64,000 nucleotides of DNA, taken from Dugong dugon (taxonomy: Eukaryota; Chordata; Mammalia; Sirenia; Dugongidae). Positions 8,196 to 21,200 of this stretch are shown piece by piece; position 1 is the first letter of the stretch; each line of letters opens with the position of its first letter. The translations under genes were made by a program, and so were the position numbers. The stretch is from assembly GCA_030035585.1 (NCBI GenBank), contig CM057463.1, forward strand, positions 141,578,736-141,642,735, read 5' to 3'. The notes beneath the pieces are model-generated. The model did no database searches and was not told the DNA's origin. It worked only from the letters and a program-made list of their open reading frames with translations.

Positions 8196-10929
8196 CTAGG
8201 CCTGCACTCTCCAGCCTTCTCCCACTCAGGGAACATTGGAGAAAGCAGCTTGTGCTGGGCAGACTCTTTCTTGTAACAAAACTGAAAACTTAAGTAGATT
8301 CAGTTAAGCAGCTTGAAGGAGAAGGCTGTCTTTTGCTTTCTCTTTCATATGGTGAATAGGAAACTAAAACTCACTGCTAACAAATGTTTTACTCAGGAGA
8401 AGTACGGTTTTGCCTCGTTAGCCTTCCAGAATGGGAGAAACGCGGTTTCTCTTCTCCTTTAGCGATACCGTGTGTAAAGCCCTATTCTCAGCTTCGCAGC
8501 ACAGAATGCCTCGAGGAATGCTGGAATGTCTGAACGGCTTCAACTACTTGAAAGGGAGAAAAGTCATACGCTTTATCCACGTAGACAATGCACAGGCAAC
8601 TTTCTTAGGCATGTAACACAGAGGGACTTTCCAACACAGAAAGTGAATCGTGCTCCGTTCCTCCCCAGACTGAGAGCAACAAGCTCTTGCTTTCTCTTTC
8701 AGGCAGGGAAGAAGCTACATGCTCGTGTTAGGCACACAAGCTATAGTCAGCAAATCTGAACCTCTTCTATTGTCCTCTAGCTGAAGGCACACAATCTACC
8801 AGTCTGGCTTTGAAAGCCAACAGTACCATCATTCCCTGGCATGCAAACTTCCCTTAGAAACCCAGGGGATACAAATACTTGCTGGGCCTGCACCGTCCAG
8901 CCTTCTCCCACTCAGAGAACATTGGAGAAAGCAGCTTTGCTGGGCGGACTCTTTCCTCTAAGAAAACTGAAAACTTAAGTAGATTCAGTTAAGCAGCTTG
9001 AAGGAGAACGCTGTATTTTCCTATGTCTTTCATGTGGTGAATGGGGAACTTACAATTGCTGCTAACAAAATTTCTACTCAGCACAACTACGGTTTTGCCT
9101 CCTTCGCGTTCCAGAATGGGATAAACGCGGTTTCTCTTCTCCTTTAGCGATACCGTGGGTAAAGCCCTATTCTCAGCTTCGCAGCACAGAATGCCTCGAG
9201 GAATGCATGCTGGAAAGTCTGAACGGCTTCAACTACTTGAAAGGGAGAAAAGTCATACGCTTTATCCAGGTAGACAATGCACAGGCAACTTTCTTAGGCA
9301 TGTAACACAGAGGGACTTTCCAACACAGAAAGTGAATCGTGCTCCGTTCCTCCCCAGACTGAGAGCAACAAGCTCTTGCTTTCTCTTTCAGGCAGGGAAG
9401 AAGCTACAGGCTCCTGTAAAGCATACAAGCTTTAGTCAGCAAAACTGAACCTCTTCTGCTGTCCTCTAGCTGAAGGCAGACAATCTGCCTGTTTGGCTTT
9501 GAAAGCCAGTAATACCTTCATTCCCTGGTATGCGAAATTCCCTTGGAAATCCAGGGGATTCAAATACTTGCTAGGCCTGCACTCTCCAGCCTTCTCCCAC
9601 TCAGGGAACATTGGAGAAAGCAGCTTGTGCTGGGCAGACTCTTTCTTGTAACAAAACTGAAAACTTAAGTAGATTCAGTTAAGCAGCTTGAAGGAGAAGG
9701 CTGTCTTTTGCTTTCTCTTTCATATGGTGAATAGGAAACTAAAACTCACTGCTAACAAATGTTTTACTCAGGAGAAGTACGGTTTTGCCTCGTTAGCCTT
9801 CCAGAATGGGAGAAACGCGGTTTCTCTTCTCCTTTAGCGATACCGTGTGTAAAGCCCTATTCTCAGCTTCGCAGCACAGAATGCCTCGAGGAATGCTGGA
9901 AAGTCTGAACGGCTTCAACTACTTGAAAGGGAGAAAAGTCATACGCTTTATCCACGTAGACAATGCACAGGCAACTTTCTTAGGCATGTAACCCAGAGGG
10001 ACTTTCCAACACAGAAAGTGAATCGTGCTCCGTTCCTCCCCAGACTGAGAGCAACAAGCTCTGGCTTTCTCTTTCAGGCAGGGAAGAAGCTACATGCTCG
10101 TGTTAGGCACACAAGCTTTAGTCAGCAAATCTGAACCTCTTCTATTGTCCTCTAGCTGTCTACCTGTCTGGCTTTGAAAGCCAACAGTACCTTCATTCCC
10201 TGGTACGCAAACTTCCCTTAGAAACCCAGAGGTTACAAATACTTGCTGGGCCTGCACTCTCCAGCCTTCTCCCACTCAGAGAACATTGGCGAAAGCAGCT
10301 TTGCTGGGCGGACTCTTTCCTCTAAGAAAACTGAAAACTTAAGTAGATTCAGTTAAGCAGCTTGAAGGAGAACCTTGTATTTTCCTATCTCTTTCATGTG
10401 GTGAATGGGGAACTTAGAATTGCTGCTAACAAAGTTTCTACTCAGCACAACTACGGTTTTGCCTTCTTCGCGTTCCAGAATGGGAGAAACGCGGTTTCCT
10501 TCTCCTTTAGCGGTACCGTCTGTAAAGCCCTAATCTCAGCTTCGCAGCGCAGAATGCCTCCCGGATTGATGGAAAGTCTGAACGGCTTCAACTACTTGAA
10601 AGGGAGAAAAGTCATACGCTTTATTCAGGTAGACAATGCACAGGCAACTTTCTTAGGCATGTAACCCAGAGGGACTTTCCAACACAGAAAGTGGATCGTG
10701 CTCCGTTCCTCCCCAGACTGAGAGCAACAAGCTCTTGCTTTCTCTTTCAGGCAGGGAAGAAGCTACCGGCTCCTGTAAAGCATACAAGCTTTAGTCAGCA
10801 AAACTGAACCTCTTCTGCTGTCCTCTAGCTGAAGGCAGACAATCTGCCTGTTTGGCTTTGAAAGCCAGTAATACCTTCATTCCCTGGTATGCGAAATTCC
10901 CTTGGAAATCCAGGGGATTCAAATACTTG
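8196..10929 (+). repeat. HOR block A2-B-C-D (4-mer, 2,734 bp)
   Basis: Monomers start at 8196 (A2), 8882 (B), 9571 (C) and 10246 (D). The B monomer reads ACCGTGGGTAAAG, a variant otherwise seen in J monomers; most B copies have ACCGTGTGTAAAG. That suggests exchange with a J monomer, although no J lies within 10 kb on this side. Confidence 0.93.
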
Positions 10930-13900
10930 CTAGGCCTGCACTCTCCAGCCTTCTCCCACTCAGGGAACATTGGAGAAAGCAGCTTGTGCTGGGCAGACTC
11001 TTTCTTGTAACAAAACTGAAAACTTAAGTAGATTCAGTTAAGCAGCTTGAAGGAGAAGGCTGTCTTTTGCTTTCTCTTTCATATGGTGAATAGGAAACTA
11101 AAACTCACTGCTAACAAATGTTTTACTCAGGAGAAGTACGGTTTTGCCTCGTTAGCCTTCCAGAATGGGAGAAACGCGGTTTCTCTTCTCCTTTAGCGAT
11201 ACCGTGTGTAAAGCCCTATTCTCAGCTTCGCAGCACAGAATGCCTCGAGGAATGCTGGAATGTCTGAACGGCTTCAACTACTTGAAAGGGAGAAAAGTCA
11301 TACGCTTTATCCACGTAGACAATGCACAGGCAACTTTCTTAGGCATGTAACACAGAGGGACTTTCCAACACAGAAAGTGAATCGTGCTCCGTTCCTCCCC
11401 AGACTGAGAGCAACAAGCTCTTGCTTTCTCTTTCAGGCAGGGAAGAAGCTACATGCTCGTGTTAGGCACACAAGCTATAGTCAGCAAATCTGAACCTCTT
11501 CTATTGTCCTCTAGCTGAAGGCACACAATCTACCTGTCTGGCTTTGAAAGCCAACAGTACCATCATTCCCTGGCATGCAAACTTCCCTTAGAAACCCAGG
11601 GGATACAAATACTTGCTGGGCCTGCACCGTCCAGCCTTCTCCCACTCAGAGAACATTGGAGAAAGCAGCTTTGCTGGGCGGACTCTTTCCTCTAAGAAAA
11701 CTGAAAACTTAAGTAGATTCAGTTAAGCAGCTTGAAGGAGAACGCTGCATTTTCCTATGTCTTTCATGTGGTGAATGGGGAACTTACAATTGCTGCTAAC
11801 AAAATTTCTACTCAGCACAACTACGGTTTTGCCTCCTTCGCGTTCCAGAATGGGATAAACGCGGTTTCTCTTCTCCTTTAGCGATACCGTGTGTAAAGCC
11901 CTATTCTCAGCTTCGCAGCACAGAATGCCTCGAGGAATGCATGCTGGAAAGTCTGAACGGCTTCAACTACTTGAAAGGGAGAAAAGTCATACGCTTTATC
12001 CAGGTAGACAATGCACAGGCAACTTTCTTAGGCATGTAACACAGAGGGACTTTCCAACACAGAAAGTGAATCGTGCTCCGTTCCTCCCCAGACTGAGAGC
12101 AACAAGCTCTTGCTTTCTCTTTCAGGCAGGGAAGAAGCTACAGGCTCCTGTAAAGCATACAAGCTTTAGTCAGCAAAACTGAACCTCTTCTGCTGTCCTC
12201 TAGCTGAAGGCAGACAATCTGCCTGTTTGGCTTTGAAAGCCAGTAATACCTTCATTCCCTGGTATGCGAAATTCCCTTGGAATTCCAGGGGATTCAAATA
12301 CTTGCTAGGCCTGCACTCTCCAGCCTTCTCCCACTCAGGGAACATTGGAGAAAGCAGCTTGTGATGGGCAGACTCTTTCTTGTAACAAAACTGAAAACTT
12401 AAGTAGATTCAGTTAAGCAGCTTGAAGGAGAAGGCTGTCTTTTGCTTTCTCTTTCATATAGTGAATAGGAAACTAAAACTCACTGCTAACAAATGTTTTA
12501 CTCAGGAGAAGTACGGTTTTGCCTCGTTAGCCTTCCAGAAAGGGAGAAACGCGGTTTCTCTTCTCCTTTAGCGATACCGTGTGTAAAGCCCTATTCTCAG
12601 CTTCGCAGCACAGAATGCCTCGAGGAATGCATTCTGGAAAGTCTGAACGGCTTCAACTACTTGAAAGGGAGAAAAGTCATACGCTTTATCCAGGTAGACA
12701 GTGCACAGGCAACTTTCTTAGGCATGTAACCCAGAGGGACTTTCCAACACAGAAAGTGAATCGTGCTCCATTCCTCCCCAGACTGACAGCAACAAGCTCT
12801 TGCATTCTCTTTCAGGCAGGGAAGAAGCTACAGGCTCCTGTAAAGCATACAAGCTTTAGTCAGCAAAACTGAACCTCTTCTGCTGTCCTCTAGCTGAAGG
12901 CAGACAATCTGCCTGTTTGGCTTTGAAAGCCAGTAATACCTTCATTCCCTGGTATGCGAAATTCCCTTGGAAATCCAGGGGATTCAAATACTTGCTAGGC
13001 CTGCACTCTCCAGCCTTCTCCCACTCAGGGAACATTGGAGAAAGCAGCTTGTGCTGGGCAGACTCTTTCTTGTAACAAAACTGAAAACTTAAGTAGATTC
13101 AGTTAAGCAGCTTGAAGGAGAAGGCTGTCTTTTGCTTTCTCTTTCATATGGTGAATAGGAAACTAAAACTCACTGCTAACAAATGTTTTACTCAGGAGAA
13201 GTACGGTTTTGCCTCGTTAGCCTTCCAGAATGGGAGAAACGCGGTTTCTCTTCTCCTTTAGCGATACCGTGTGTAAAGCCCTATTCTCAGCTTCGCAGCA
13301 CAGAATGCCTCGAGGAATGCTGGAAAGTCTGAACGGCTTCAACTACTTGAAAGGGAGAAAAGTCATACGCTTTATCCACGTAGACAATGCACAGGCAACT
13401 TTCTTAGGCATGTAACCCAGAGGGACTTTCCAACACAGAAAGTGAATCGTGCTCCGTTCCTCCCCAGACTGAGAGCAACAAGCTCTGGCTTTCTCTTTCA
13501 GGCAGGGAAGAAGCTACATGCTCGTGTTAGGCACACAAGCTTTAGTCAGCAAATCTGAACCTCTTCTATTGTCCTCTAGCTGTCTACCTGTCTGGCTTTG
13601 AAAGCCAACAGTACCTTCATTCCCTGGTACGCAAACTTCCCTTAGAAACCCAGAGGTTACAAATACTTGCTGGGCCTGCACTCTCCAGCCTTCTCCCACT
13701 CAGAGAACATTGGCGAAAGCAGCTTTGCTGGGCGGACTCTTTCCTCTAAGAAAACTGAAAACTTAAGTAGATTCAGTTAAGCAGCTTGAAGGAGAACCTT
13801 GTATTTTCCTATCTCTTTCATGTGGTGAATGGGGAACTTAGAATTGCTGCTAAAAAGTTTCTACTCAGCACAACTACGGTTTTGCCTTCTTCGCGTTCCA

Positions 13901-14352
13901 GAATGGGAGAAACGCGGTTTCCTTCTCCTTTAGCGGTACCGTCTGTAAAGCCCTAATCTCAGCTTCGCAGCGCAGAATGCCTCCCGGATTGATGGAAAGT
14001 CTGAACGGCTTCAACTACTTGAAAGGGAGAAAAGTCATACGCTTTATTCAGGTAGACAATGCACAGGCAACTTTCTTAGGCATGTAACCCAGAGGGACTT
14101 TCCAACACAGAAAGTGGATCGTGCTCCGTTCCTCCCCAGACTGAGAGCAACAAGCTCTTGCTTTCTCTTTCAGGCAGGGAAGAAGCTACCGGCTCCTGTA
14201 AAGCATACAAGCTTTAGTCAGCAAAACTGAACCTCTTCTGCTGTCCTCTAGCTGAAGGCAGACAATCTGCCTGTTTGGCTTTGAAAGCCAGTAATACCTT
14301 CATTCCCTGGTATGCGAAATTCCCTTGGAAATCCAGGGGATTCAAATACTTG
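10930..14352 (+). repeat. HOR block A2-B-E-C-D' (5-mer, 3,423 bp)
   Basis: Monomers start at 10930 (A2), 11616 (B), 12305 (E), 12995 (C) and 13670 (D'). The order is unusual: E follows B here, whereas elsewhere E follows D. The E copy carries GAATGCATTCTGG, GTAGACAGTGC and ACTGACAGC, which it shares with the monomer at 22560. The last two variants also occur at 23250. Confidence 0.92.
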
Positions 14353-17086
14353 CTAGGCCTGCACTCTCCAGCCTTCTCCCACTCAGGGAACATTGGAGAA
14401 AGCAGCTTGTGCTGGGCAGACTCTTTCTTGTAACAAAACTGAAAACTTAAGTAGATTCAGTTAAGCAGCTTGAAGGAGAAGGCTGTCTTTTCCTTTCTCT
14501 TTCATATGGTGAATAGGAAACTAAAACTCACTGCTAACAAATGTTTTACTCAGGAGAAGTACGGTTTTGCCTCGTTAGCCTTCCAGAATGGGAGAAACGC
14601 GGTTTCTCTTCTCCTTTAGCGATACCGTGTGTAAAGCCCTATTCTCAGCTTCGCAGCACAGAATGCCTCGAGGAATGCTGGAATGTCTGAACGGCTTCAA
14701 CTACTTGAAAGGGAGAAAAGTCATACGCTTTATCCACGTAGACAATGCACAGGCAACTTTCTTAGGCATGTAACACAGAGGGACTTTCCAACACAGAAAG
14801 TGAATCGTGCTCCGTTCCTCCCCAGACTGAGAGCAACAAGCTCTTGCTTTCTCTTTCAGGCAGGGAAGAAGCTACATGCTCGTGTTAGGCACACAAGCTA
14901 TAGTCAGCAAATCTGAACCTCTTCTATTGTCCTCTAGCTGAAGGCACACAATCTACCTGTCTGGCTTTGAAAGCAAACAGTACCATCATTCCCTGGCATG
15001 CAAACTTCCCTTAGAAACCCAGGGGATACAAATACTTGCTGGGCCTGCACCGTCCAGCCTTCTCCCACTCAGAGAACATTGGAGAAAGCAGCTTTGCTGG
15101 GCGGACTCTTTCCTCTAAGAAAACTGAAAACTTAAGTAGATTCAGTTAAGCAGCTTGAAGGAGAACGCTGTATTTTCCTATGTCTTTCATGTGGTGAATG
15201 GGGAACTTACAATTGCTGCTAACAAAATTTCTACTCAGCACAACTACGGTTTTGCCTCCTTCGCGTTCCAGAATGGGATAAACGCGGTTTCTCTTCTCCT
15301 TTAGCGATACCGTGTGTAAAGCCCTATTCTCAGCTTCGCAGCACAGAATGCCTCGAGGAATGCATGCTGGAAAGTCTGAACGGCTTCAACTACTTGAAAG
15401 GGAGAAAAGTCATACGCTTTATCCAGGTAGACAATGCACAGGCAACTTTCTTAGGCATGTAACACAGAGGGACTTTCCAACACAGAAAGTGAATCGTGCT
15501 CCGTTCCTCCCCAGACTGAGAGCAACAAGCTCTTGCATTCTCTTTCAGGCAGGGAAGAAGCTACAGGCTCCTGTAAAGCATACAAGCTTTAGTCAGCAAA
15601 ACTGAACCTCTTCTGCTGTCCTCTAGCTGAAGGCAGACAATCTGCCTCTTTGGCTTTGAAAGCCAGTAATACCTTCATTCCCTGGTATGCGAAATTCCCT
15701 TGGAAATCCAGGGGATTCAAATACTTGCTAGGCCTGCACTCTCCAGCCTTCTCCCACTCAGGGAACATTGGAGAAAGCAGCTTGTGCTGGGCAGACTCTT
15801 TCTTGTAACAAAACTGAAAACTTAAGTAGATTCAGTTAAGCAGCTTGAAGGAGAAGGCTGTCTTTTGCTTTCTCTTTCATATGGTGAATAGGAAACTAAA
15901 ACTCACTGCTAACAAATGTTTTACTCAGGAGAAGTACGGTTTTGCCTCGTTAGCCTTCCAGAATGGGAGAAACGCGGTTTCTCTTCTCCTTTAGCGATAC
16001 CGTGTGTAAAGCCCTATTCTCAGCTTCGCAGCACAGAATGCCTCGAGGAATGCTGGAAAGTCTGAACGGCTTCAACTACTTGAAAGGGAGAAAAGTCATA
16101 CGCTTTATCCACGTAGACAATGCACAGGCAACTTTCTTAGGCATGTAACCCAGAGGGACTTTCCAACACAGAAAGTGAATCGTGCTCCGTTCCTCCCCAG
16201 ACTGAGAGCAACAAGCTCTGGCTTTCTCTTTCAGGCAGGGAAGAAGCTACATGCTCGTGTTAGGCACACAAGCTTTCGTCAGCAAATCTGAACCTCTTCT
16301 ATTGTCCTCTAGCTGTCTACCTGTCTGGCTTTGAAAGCCAACAGTACCTTCATTCCCTGGTATGCAAACTTCCCTTAGAAACCCAGAGGTTACAAATACT
16401 TGCTGGGCCTGCACTCTCCAGCCTTCTCCCACTCAGAGAACATTGGCGAAAGCAGCTTTGCTGGGCGGACTCTTTCCTCTAAGAAAACTGAAAACTTAAG
16501 TAGATTCAGTTAAGCAGCTTGAAGGAGAACCTTGTATTTTCCTATCTCTTTCATGTGGTGAATGGGGAACTTAGAATTGCTGCTAACAAAGTTTCTACTC
16601 AGCACAACTACGGTTTTGCCTTCTTCGCGTTCCAGAATGGGAGAAACGCGGTTTCCTTCTCCTTTAGCGGTACCGTCTGTAAAGGCCTAATCTCAGCTTC
16701 GCAGCGCATAATGCCTCCCGGATTGATGGAAAGTCTGAACGGCTTCAACTACTTGAAAGGGAGAAATGTCATACGCTTTATTCAGGTAGACAATGCACAG
16801 GCAACTTTCTTAGGCATGTAACCCAGAGGGACTTTCCAACACAGAAAGTGGATCGTGCTCCGTTCCTCCCCAGACTGAGAGCAACAAGCTCTTGCTTTCT
16901 CTTTCAGGCAGGGAAGAAGCTACCGGCTCCTGTAAAGCATACAAGCTTTAGTCAGCAAAACTGAACCTCTTCTGCTGTCCTCTAGCTGAAGGCAGACAAT
17001 CTGCCTGTTTGGCTTTGAAAGCCAGTAATACCTTCATTCCCTGGTATGCGAAATTCCCTTGGAATTCCAGGGGATTCAAATACTTG

Positions 17087-17776
17087 CTAGGCCTGCACTC
17101 TCCAGCCTTCTCCCACTCAGGGAACATTGGAGAAAGCAGCTTGTGATGGGCAGACTCTTTCTTGTAACAAAACTGAAAACTTAAGTAGATTCAGTTAAGC
17201 AGCTTGAAGGAGAAGGCTGTCTTTTGCTTTCTCTTTCATATAGTGAGTAGGAAACTAAAACTCACTGCTAACAAATGTTTTACTCAGGAGAAGTACGGTT
17301 TTGCCTCGTTAGCCTTCCAGAAAGGGAGAAACGCGGTTTCTCTTCTCCTTTAGCGATACCGTGTGTAAAGCCCTATTCTCAGCTTCGCAGCACAGAATGC
17401 CTCGAGGAATGCATGCTGGAAAGTCTGAACGGCTTCAACTACTTGAAAGGGAGAAAAGTCATACGCTTTATCCAGGTAGACAATGCACAGGCAACTTTCT
17501 TAGGCATGTAACCCAGAGGGACTTTCCAACACAGAAAGTGAATCGTGCTCCATTCCTCCCCAGACTGAGAGCAACAAGCTCTTGCATTCTCTTTCAGGCA
17601 GGGAAGAAGCTACAGGCTCCTGTAGAGCATACAAGCTTTAGTCAGCAAAACTGAACCTCTTCTGTTGTCCTCTAGCTGAAGTCAGACAATCTGCCTGTTT
17701 GGCTTTGAAAGCCAGTAATACCTTCATTCCCTGGTATGCGAAATTCCCTTGGAAATCCAGGAGATTCAAATACTTG
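17087..17776 (+). repeat. Monomer type E (exemplar)
   Basis: 690 bp. E has GTGATGGGCAG, CATATAGTGAGTAGG, CCAGAAAGGGAG and the 4-bp insertion seen as GAATGCATGCTGG. The monomer just before it usually ends GGAATTCCAGG (an EcoRI site) instead of GGAAATCCAGG. Copies start at 12305, 17087, 22560, 28028 and 50595. The copy at 22560 lacks the E-type head and is recombinant. Confidence 0.9.
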
Positions 17777-18458
17777 CTAGGCCTGCACTCTCCAGCCTTC
17801 TCCCACTCAGAGAACGTTGGAGAAGGCAGCTTGTGCTGGGCGGACTCTTTCTTGTAACAAAACTGAAAACTTAAGTAGATTCAGTTAAGCAGCTTGAAGG
17901 AGAACGCTGTCTTTTGCTTTCTCTTTCATATGGTGAATAGGGAACTTAAACTTACTGCCAACAAAGTTTTTACTCAAGAGAATAACGCTTTGCCTCCTTC
18001 ACCTTCGAGAATTGGAGAAACGCGGTTTCTCTTCTCCTTTAGCGATACCGTCTATAAAGCCCTATTCTCAGCTTCGCAGCACAGAATGAATCCTGGAATG
18101 CTGGAAACCCTGAACGTCTTCCACTGCTTGAAAGGAGAAACGTCGTACACTTTATCAAAGTAGACAATGCACAGGAACTTTCTTAGACATGTAAAACAGA
18201 GCGGTTCTCAAACACAGAAAGTGAATCGTGCTCCCTTCATCCCCAGACTGAGAGCAACAAGCTGTTGCTTTCTCTCTCAGGCAGGGAAGAAACTACATGC
18301 TCGTGTTAAGCATACAAGCTTTAGTCAGCAAAACTGAACCTCTTCTGCTGTCCTCTAGCTGAAGGCGGAGAATCTTCCTGTTCGGCTTTGAAAGCCAGTA
18401 CTACCCTCATTCCTGGAAGGCAAACTTCCCTTTGAATACCAGAGGATTCAAATACTTG
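17777..18458 (+). repeat. Monomer type F (exemplar)
   Basis: 682 bp, one of the more diverged types. It has GAGAACGTTGGAGAAGGCAG, GAATTGGAGAAACG, CCGTCTATAAAGCCC, GAAACCCTGAACGTCTTCC and GAGCGGTTCTCAAACAC. Copies start at 17777, 28718 and 51285, only inside complete 12-mers. The tail of F survives in the hybrid monomer at 34187. Confidence 0.9.
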
Positions 18459-19142
18459 TTAGGCCTGCACTCTCCAGCCTTCTCCCACTCAGAGAACATT
18501 GGAGAAAGCAGCTTGTGCTGGGCAGACTCTTTCTTGTAACAAAACTGAAAACGTAAGTAGATTCAGTTAAGCAGCTTGAAGGAGAAGGCTGTCTTTTGCT
18601 TTCTCTTTCATATGGTGAATAGGGAACTTAAACTTACTGCTAACAAAGTTTTTACTCAAGAGAATAACGCTTTGCCTCCTTCGCCTTCGAGAATGGGAGA
18701 AACGCGGTTTCTCTTCTCCTTTAGCGATACCATCTGTAAAGCCCTATTCTCAGCTTCGCAGCACAGAATGAATCCTGGAATGCTGGAAAGCCTGTACGGC
18801 TTCAACTACTTGAAAGGGAGAAAAGTCATACGTTTATCCTGGTAGACAATGAACAGGCAACGTTCTTAGTTATGTAACACAGAGGGAATATCCAACACAG
18901 AAAGTGAATTGTGCTCCGTTCCTCCCAAGACTGAGAACGACAAGCTCTCACTTTCTCTTTCAGGCAGGGAAGAAGCTACAGGCTCCTGTAGAGCATACAA
19001 GCTTTAGTCAGCAAAACTGAACCTCTTCTGCTGTCCTCTAGCTGAAGGCAGACAATCTGCCTGTTTGGCTTTGAAAGCCAGTAATACCTTCATTCCCTGG
19101 TATGCGAAATTCCCTTGGAAATCCAGGGGATTCAAATGCTTG
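18459..19142 (+). repeat. Monomer type G (exemplar)
   Basis: 684 bp. It begins with T instead of C (TTAGGCCTGC) and has GAAAACGTAAGTAG, GCGATACCATCTG, GCCTGTACGGCTTC and GAATATCCAACAC. Copies start at 18459, 29400, 34875 and 51967. Its T-to-G change creates the motif GTAAGT at monomer offset 94. Confidence 0.9.
18553..18558 (+). other. GTAAGT splice-donor-like motif in type G
   Basis: A T-to-G change at monomer offset 94 turns AACTTAAGT into AACGTAAGT, giving the core of the consensus eukaryotic 5' splice site. It occurs in all four G monomers (18553, 29494, 34969 and 52061) and in no other type. Function is unsupported beyond the match. Confidence 0.25.
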
Positions 19143-19827
19143 CTAGGCCTGCACTCTCCAGCCTTCTCCCACTCAGAGAACATTGGAGAAAGCAGCTTGT
19201 GCTGGGCAGACACTTTCTAGTAACAAAACTGAAAACTTAAGTAGATTCAGTTAACCAGCTTGAAGGAGAAGGCTGTGTTTTGCTCTCTCTTTCATATGGT
19301 GAATAGGAAACTAAAACTTACTGCTAACAAATGTTTTACTCAGGAGAAGTACGGTTCTGCCTCCTTAGCCTTGCAGAATGGGAGAAACGCCGTTTCTCTT
19401 CTCCTTTAGCGATACCGTCTGGAAAGCGGTATTCTCAGCAGCGCAGCACAGAATGCCTCCCGGAATGCTGGAAACCCTGAACGTCTTCAACTGCTTGAAA
19501 GGGAGAAACGTCGTACACTTTATCAAAGTACACAATGCACAGGAACTTTCTTAGACATGTAAAACAGAGGGATTGTCAAGCACAGAAAGTGAGTCGTGCT
19601 CCTCTCATCCACAAACTGAGAGCAACAAGCTCTTGCTTTCTCTTTCAGGCAGAGAAGAAGCTACATGCTCGTGTTACGCACACAAGCTTTAGTCAGCAAA
19701 TCTGAACCTCTTCTATTGTCCTCTAGCTGAAGGCACACAATCTACTTGTCTGGCTTTGAAAGCCAACAGTACCTTCATTCCCTGGTATGCAAACTTCCCT
19801 TAGAAACCCAGGGGATACAAATACTTG
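19143..19827 (+). repeat. Monomer type H (exemplar)
   Basis: 685 bp. H carries CAGACACTTTCTAGTAAC, AGTTAACCAGCTTG, GAAACGCCGTTTC, CTGGAAAGCGGTATTC and ATCAAAGTACACAATG. Copies start at 19143, 30084, 35559, 40351 and 52651. F and H share the unusual GAAACCCTGAACGTCTTC segment, so they appear to be sister lineages in that part. Confidence 0.9.
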
Positions 19828-20511
19828 CTGGGCCTGCACCGTCCAGCCTTCTCCAACTCAGAGAACATTGGAGAAAGCAGCTTTGCTGGGCGGACTCTTT
19901 CCTCGAACAAAACTGAAAACTTAAGTAGATTCAGTTAAGCAGCTTGAAGGAGAACCTTGTATTTTCCTATGTCTTTCATGTGGTGAATGGGGAACTTAGA
20001 ATTGCTGCTAACAAATTTCTACTCAGCACAACTACGGTTTTGCCTCCTTCGCGTTCCAGAATGGGATAAACGCGGTTTCTCTTCACTTTTAGAGATACCG
20101 TCTGTAAAGCCCTATTCTCATCTTCGCAGCACAGGATGCCTCCAGGAATGCTGGAAAGTCTGAACGGCTTCAACTACTTGAAAGGGAGAAAAGTCATACG
20201 CTTTATCCAGGTAGACAATGCACAGGCAACTTTCTTAGGCATGTAACACAGAGGGACTTTCCAACACAGAAAGTGAATCGTGCTCCGTTCCTCCCCAGAC
20301 TGAGAGCAACAAGCTCTTGCTTTCTCTTTCAGGCAGGGAAGAATTTACATGCTCGTGTTAAGCACACAAGCTTTAGTCAGCAACACTGAACCTCTTCTGC
20401 TGTCCTCTAGCTGAAGGCAGACAATCTACGTGTTTGGCTTTGAAAGCCAGTAATATCTTCATTCCCTGGTATACAAAATTCCTATGGAAATCCAGGGGAT
20501 TCAAATACTTG
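19828..20511 (+). repeat. Monomer type I (exemplar)
   Basis: 684 bp. It opens CTGGGCCTGCACCGTCC like B, but has CTTCTCCAACTCAG, TTTCCTCGAACAAAAC, AGAGATACCGTC, CACAGGATGCCTCC and GAAGAATTTACATG. Copies start at 19828, 30769, 36244, 41036 and 53336. Copy 1 reads TTCACTTTTAGAG where the others read TTCTCTTTTAGAG. The 30769 copy reads TCCAAATCAG. Confidence 0.9.
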
Positions 20512-21200
20512 CTAGGCCTGCACTCTCCAGCCATCTCCCACTCAGAGAACATTGGAGAAAGCAGCTTGTGCTGGGCAGATTCTTTCTTGTAACAAAACTG
20601 AAAACTTAAGTAGATTCAGTTAAGCAGCTTGAAGGAGAACGCTGTCTTTTGCTTTCTCTTTCATATGGTGAATAGGGAACTTAAACTTACTGCTAACAAA
20701 GTTTTTACTCAAGAGAATAATGCTTTGCCTCCTTCGCCTTCGAGAATGGGAGAAACGCGGTTTCTCTTCTCCTTTAGCGATACCGTGGGTAAAGCCCTAT
20801 TCTCAGCTTCGCAGCACAGAATGCCTCGAGGAATGCATGCTGGAAAGTCTGAACGGCTTCAACTACTTGAAAGGGAGAAAAGTCATACGCTTTATCCAGG
20901 TAGACAATGCACAGGCAACTTTCTTAGGCATGTAACACAGAGGGACTTTCCAACACAGAAAGTGAATCGTGCTCCGTTCCTCCCCAGACTGAGAGCAACA
21001 AGCTCTTGCTTTCTCTTTCAGGCAGGGAAGAAGCTACAGGCTCCTGTAAAGCATACAAGCTTTAGTCAGCAAAACTGAACCTCTTCTGCTGTCCTCTAGC
21101 TGAAGGCAGACAATCTGCCTGTTTGGCTTTGAAAGCCAGTAATACCTTCATTCCCTGGTATGCGAAATTCCCTTGGAAATCCAGGGGATTCAAATACTTG
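20512..21200 (+). repeat. Monomer type J (exemplar)
   Basis: 689 bp. J has CCAGCCATCTCCC, GGGCAGATTCTTTC, GAGAATAATGCTTTGCC, ACCGTGGGTAAAG and the 4-bp insertion in GAATGCATGCTGG. Copies start at 20512, 31453, 36928, 41720 and 54020. J always follows I and always precedes C. It contains the longest open frame in the window, 149 codons (20629-21078 here), which is judged non-coding. Confidence 0.9.

Noticed and set aside
18053..18058. TATAAA in F monomers (also 28994 and 51561)
   Set aside because: It is a single G-to-A difference from TGTAAA in other types, with no other promoter signal around it.
20629..21078. 149-codon open frame in all five J monomers (also 31570, 37045, 41837, 54137)
   Set aside because: It is the longest frame, but G monomers show the same start with an 89-codon frame ended by an indel. 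The sequence is ordinary satellite with no recognisable protein family, and the J copies are recent duplicates.
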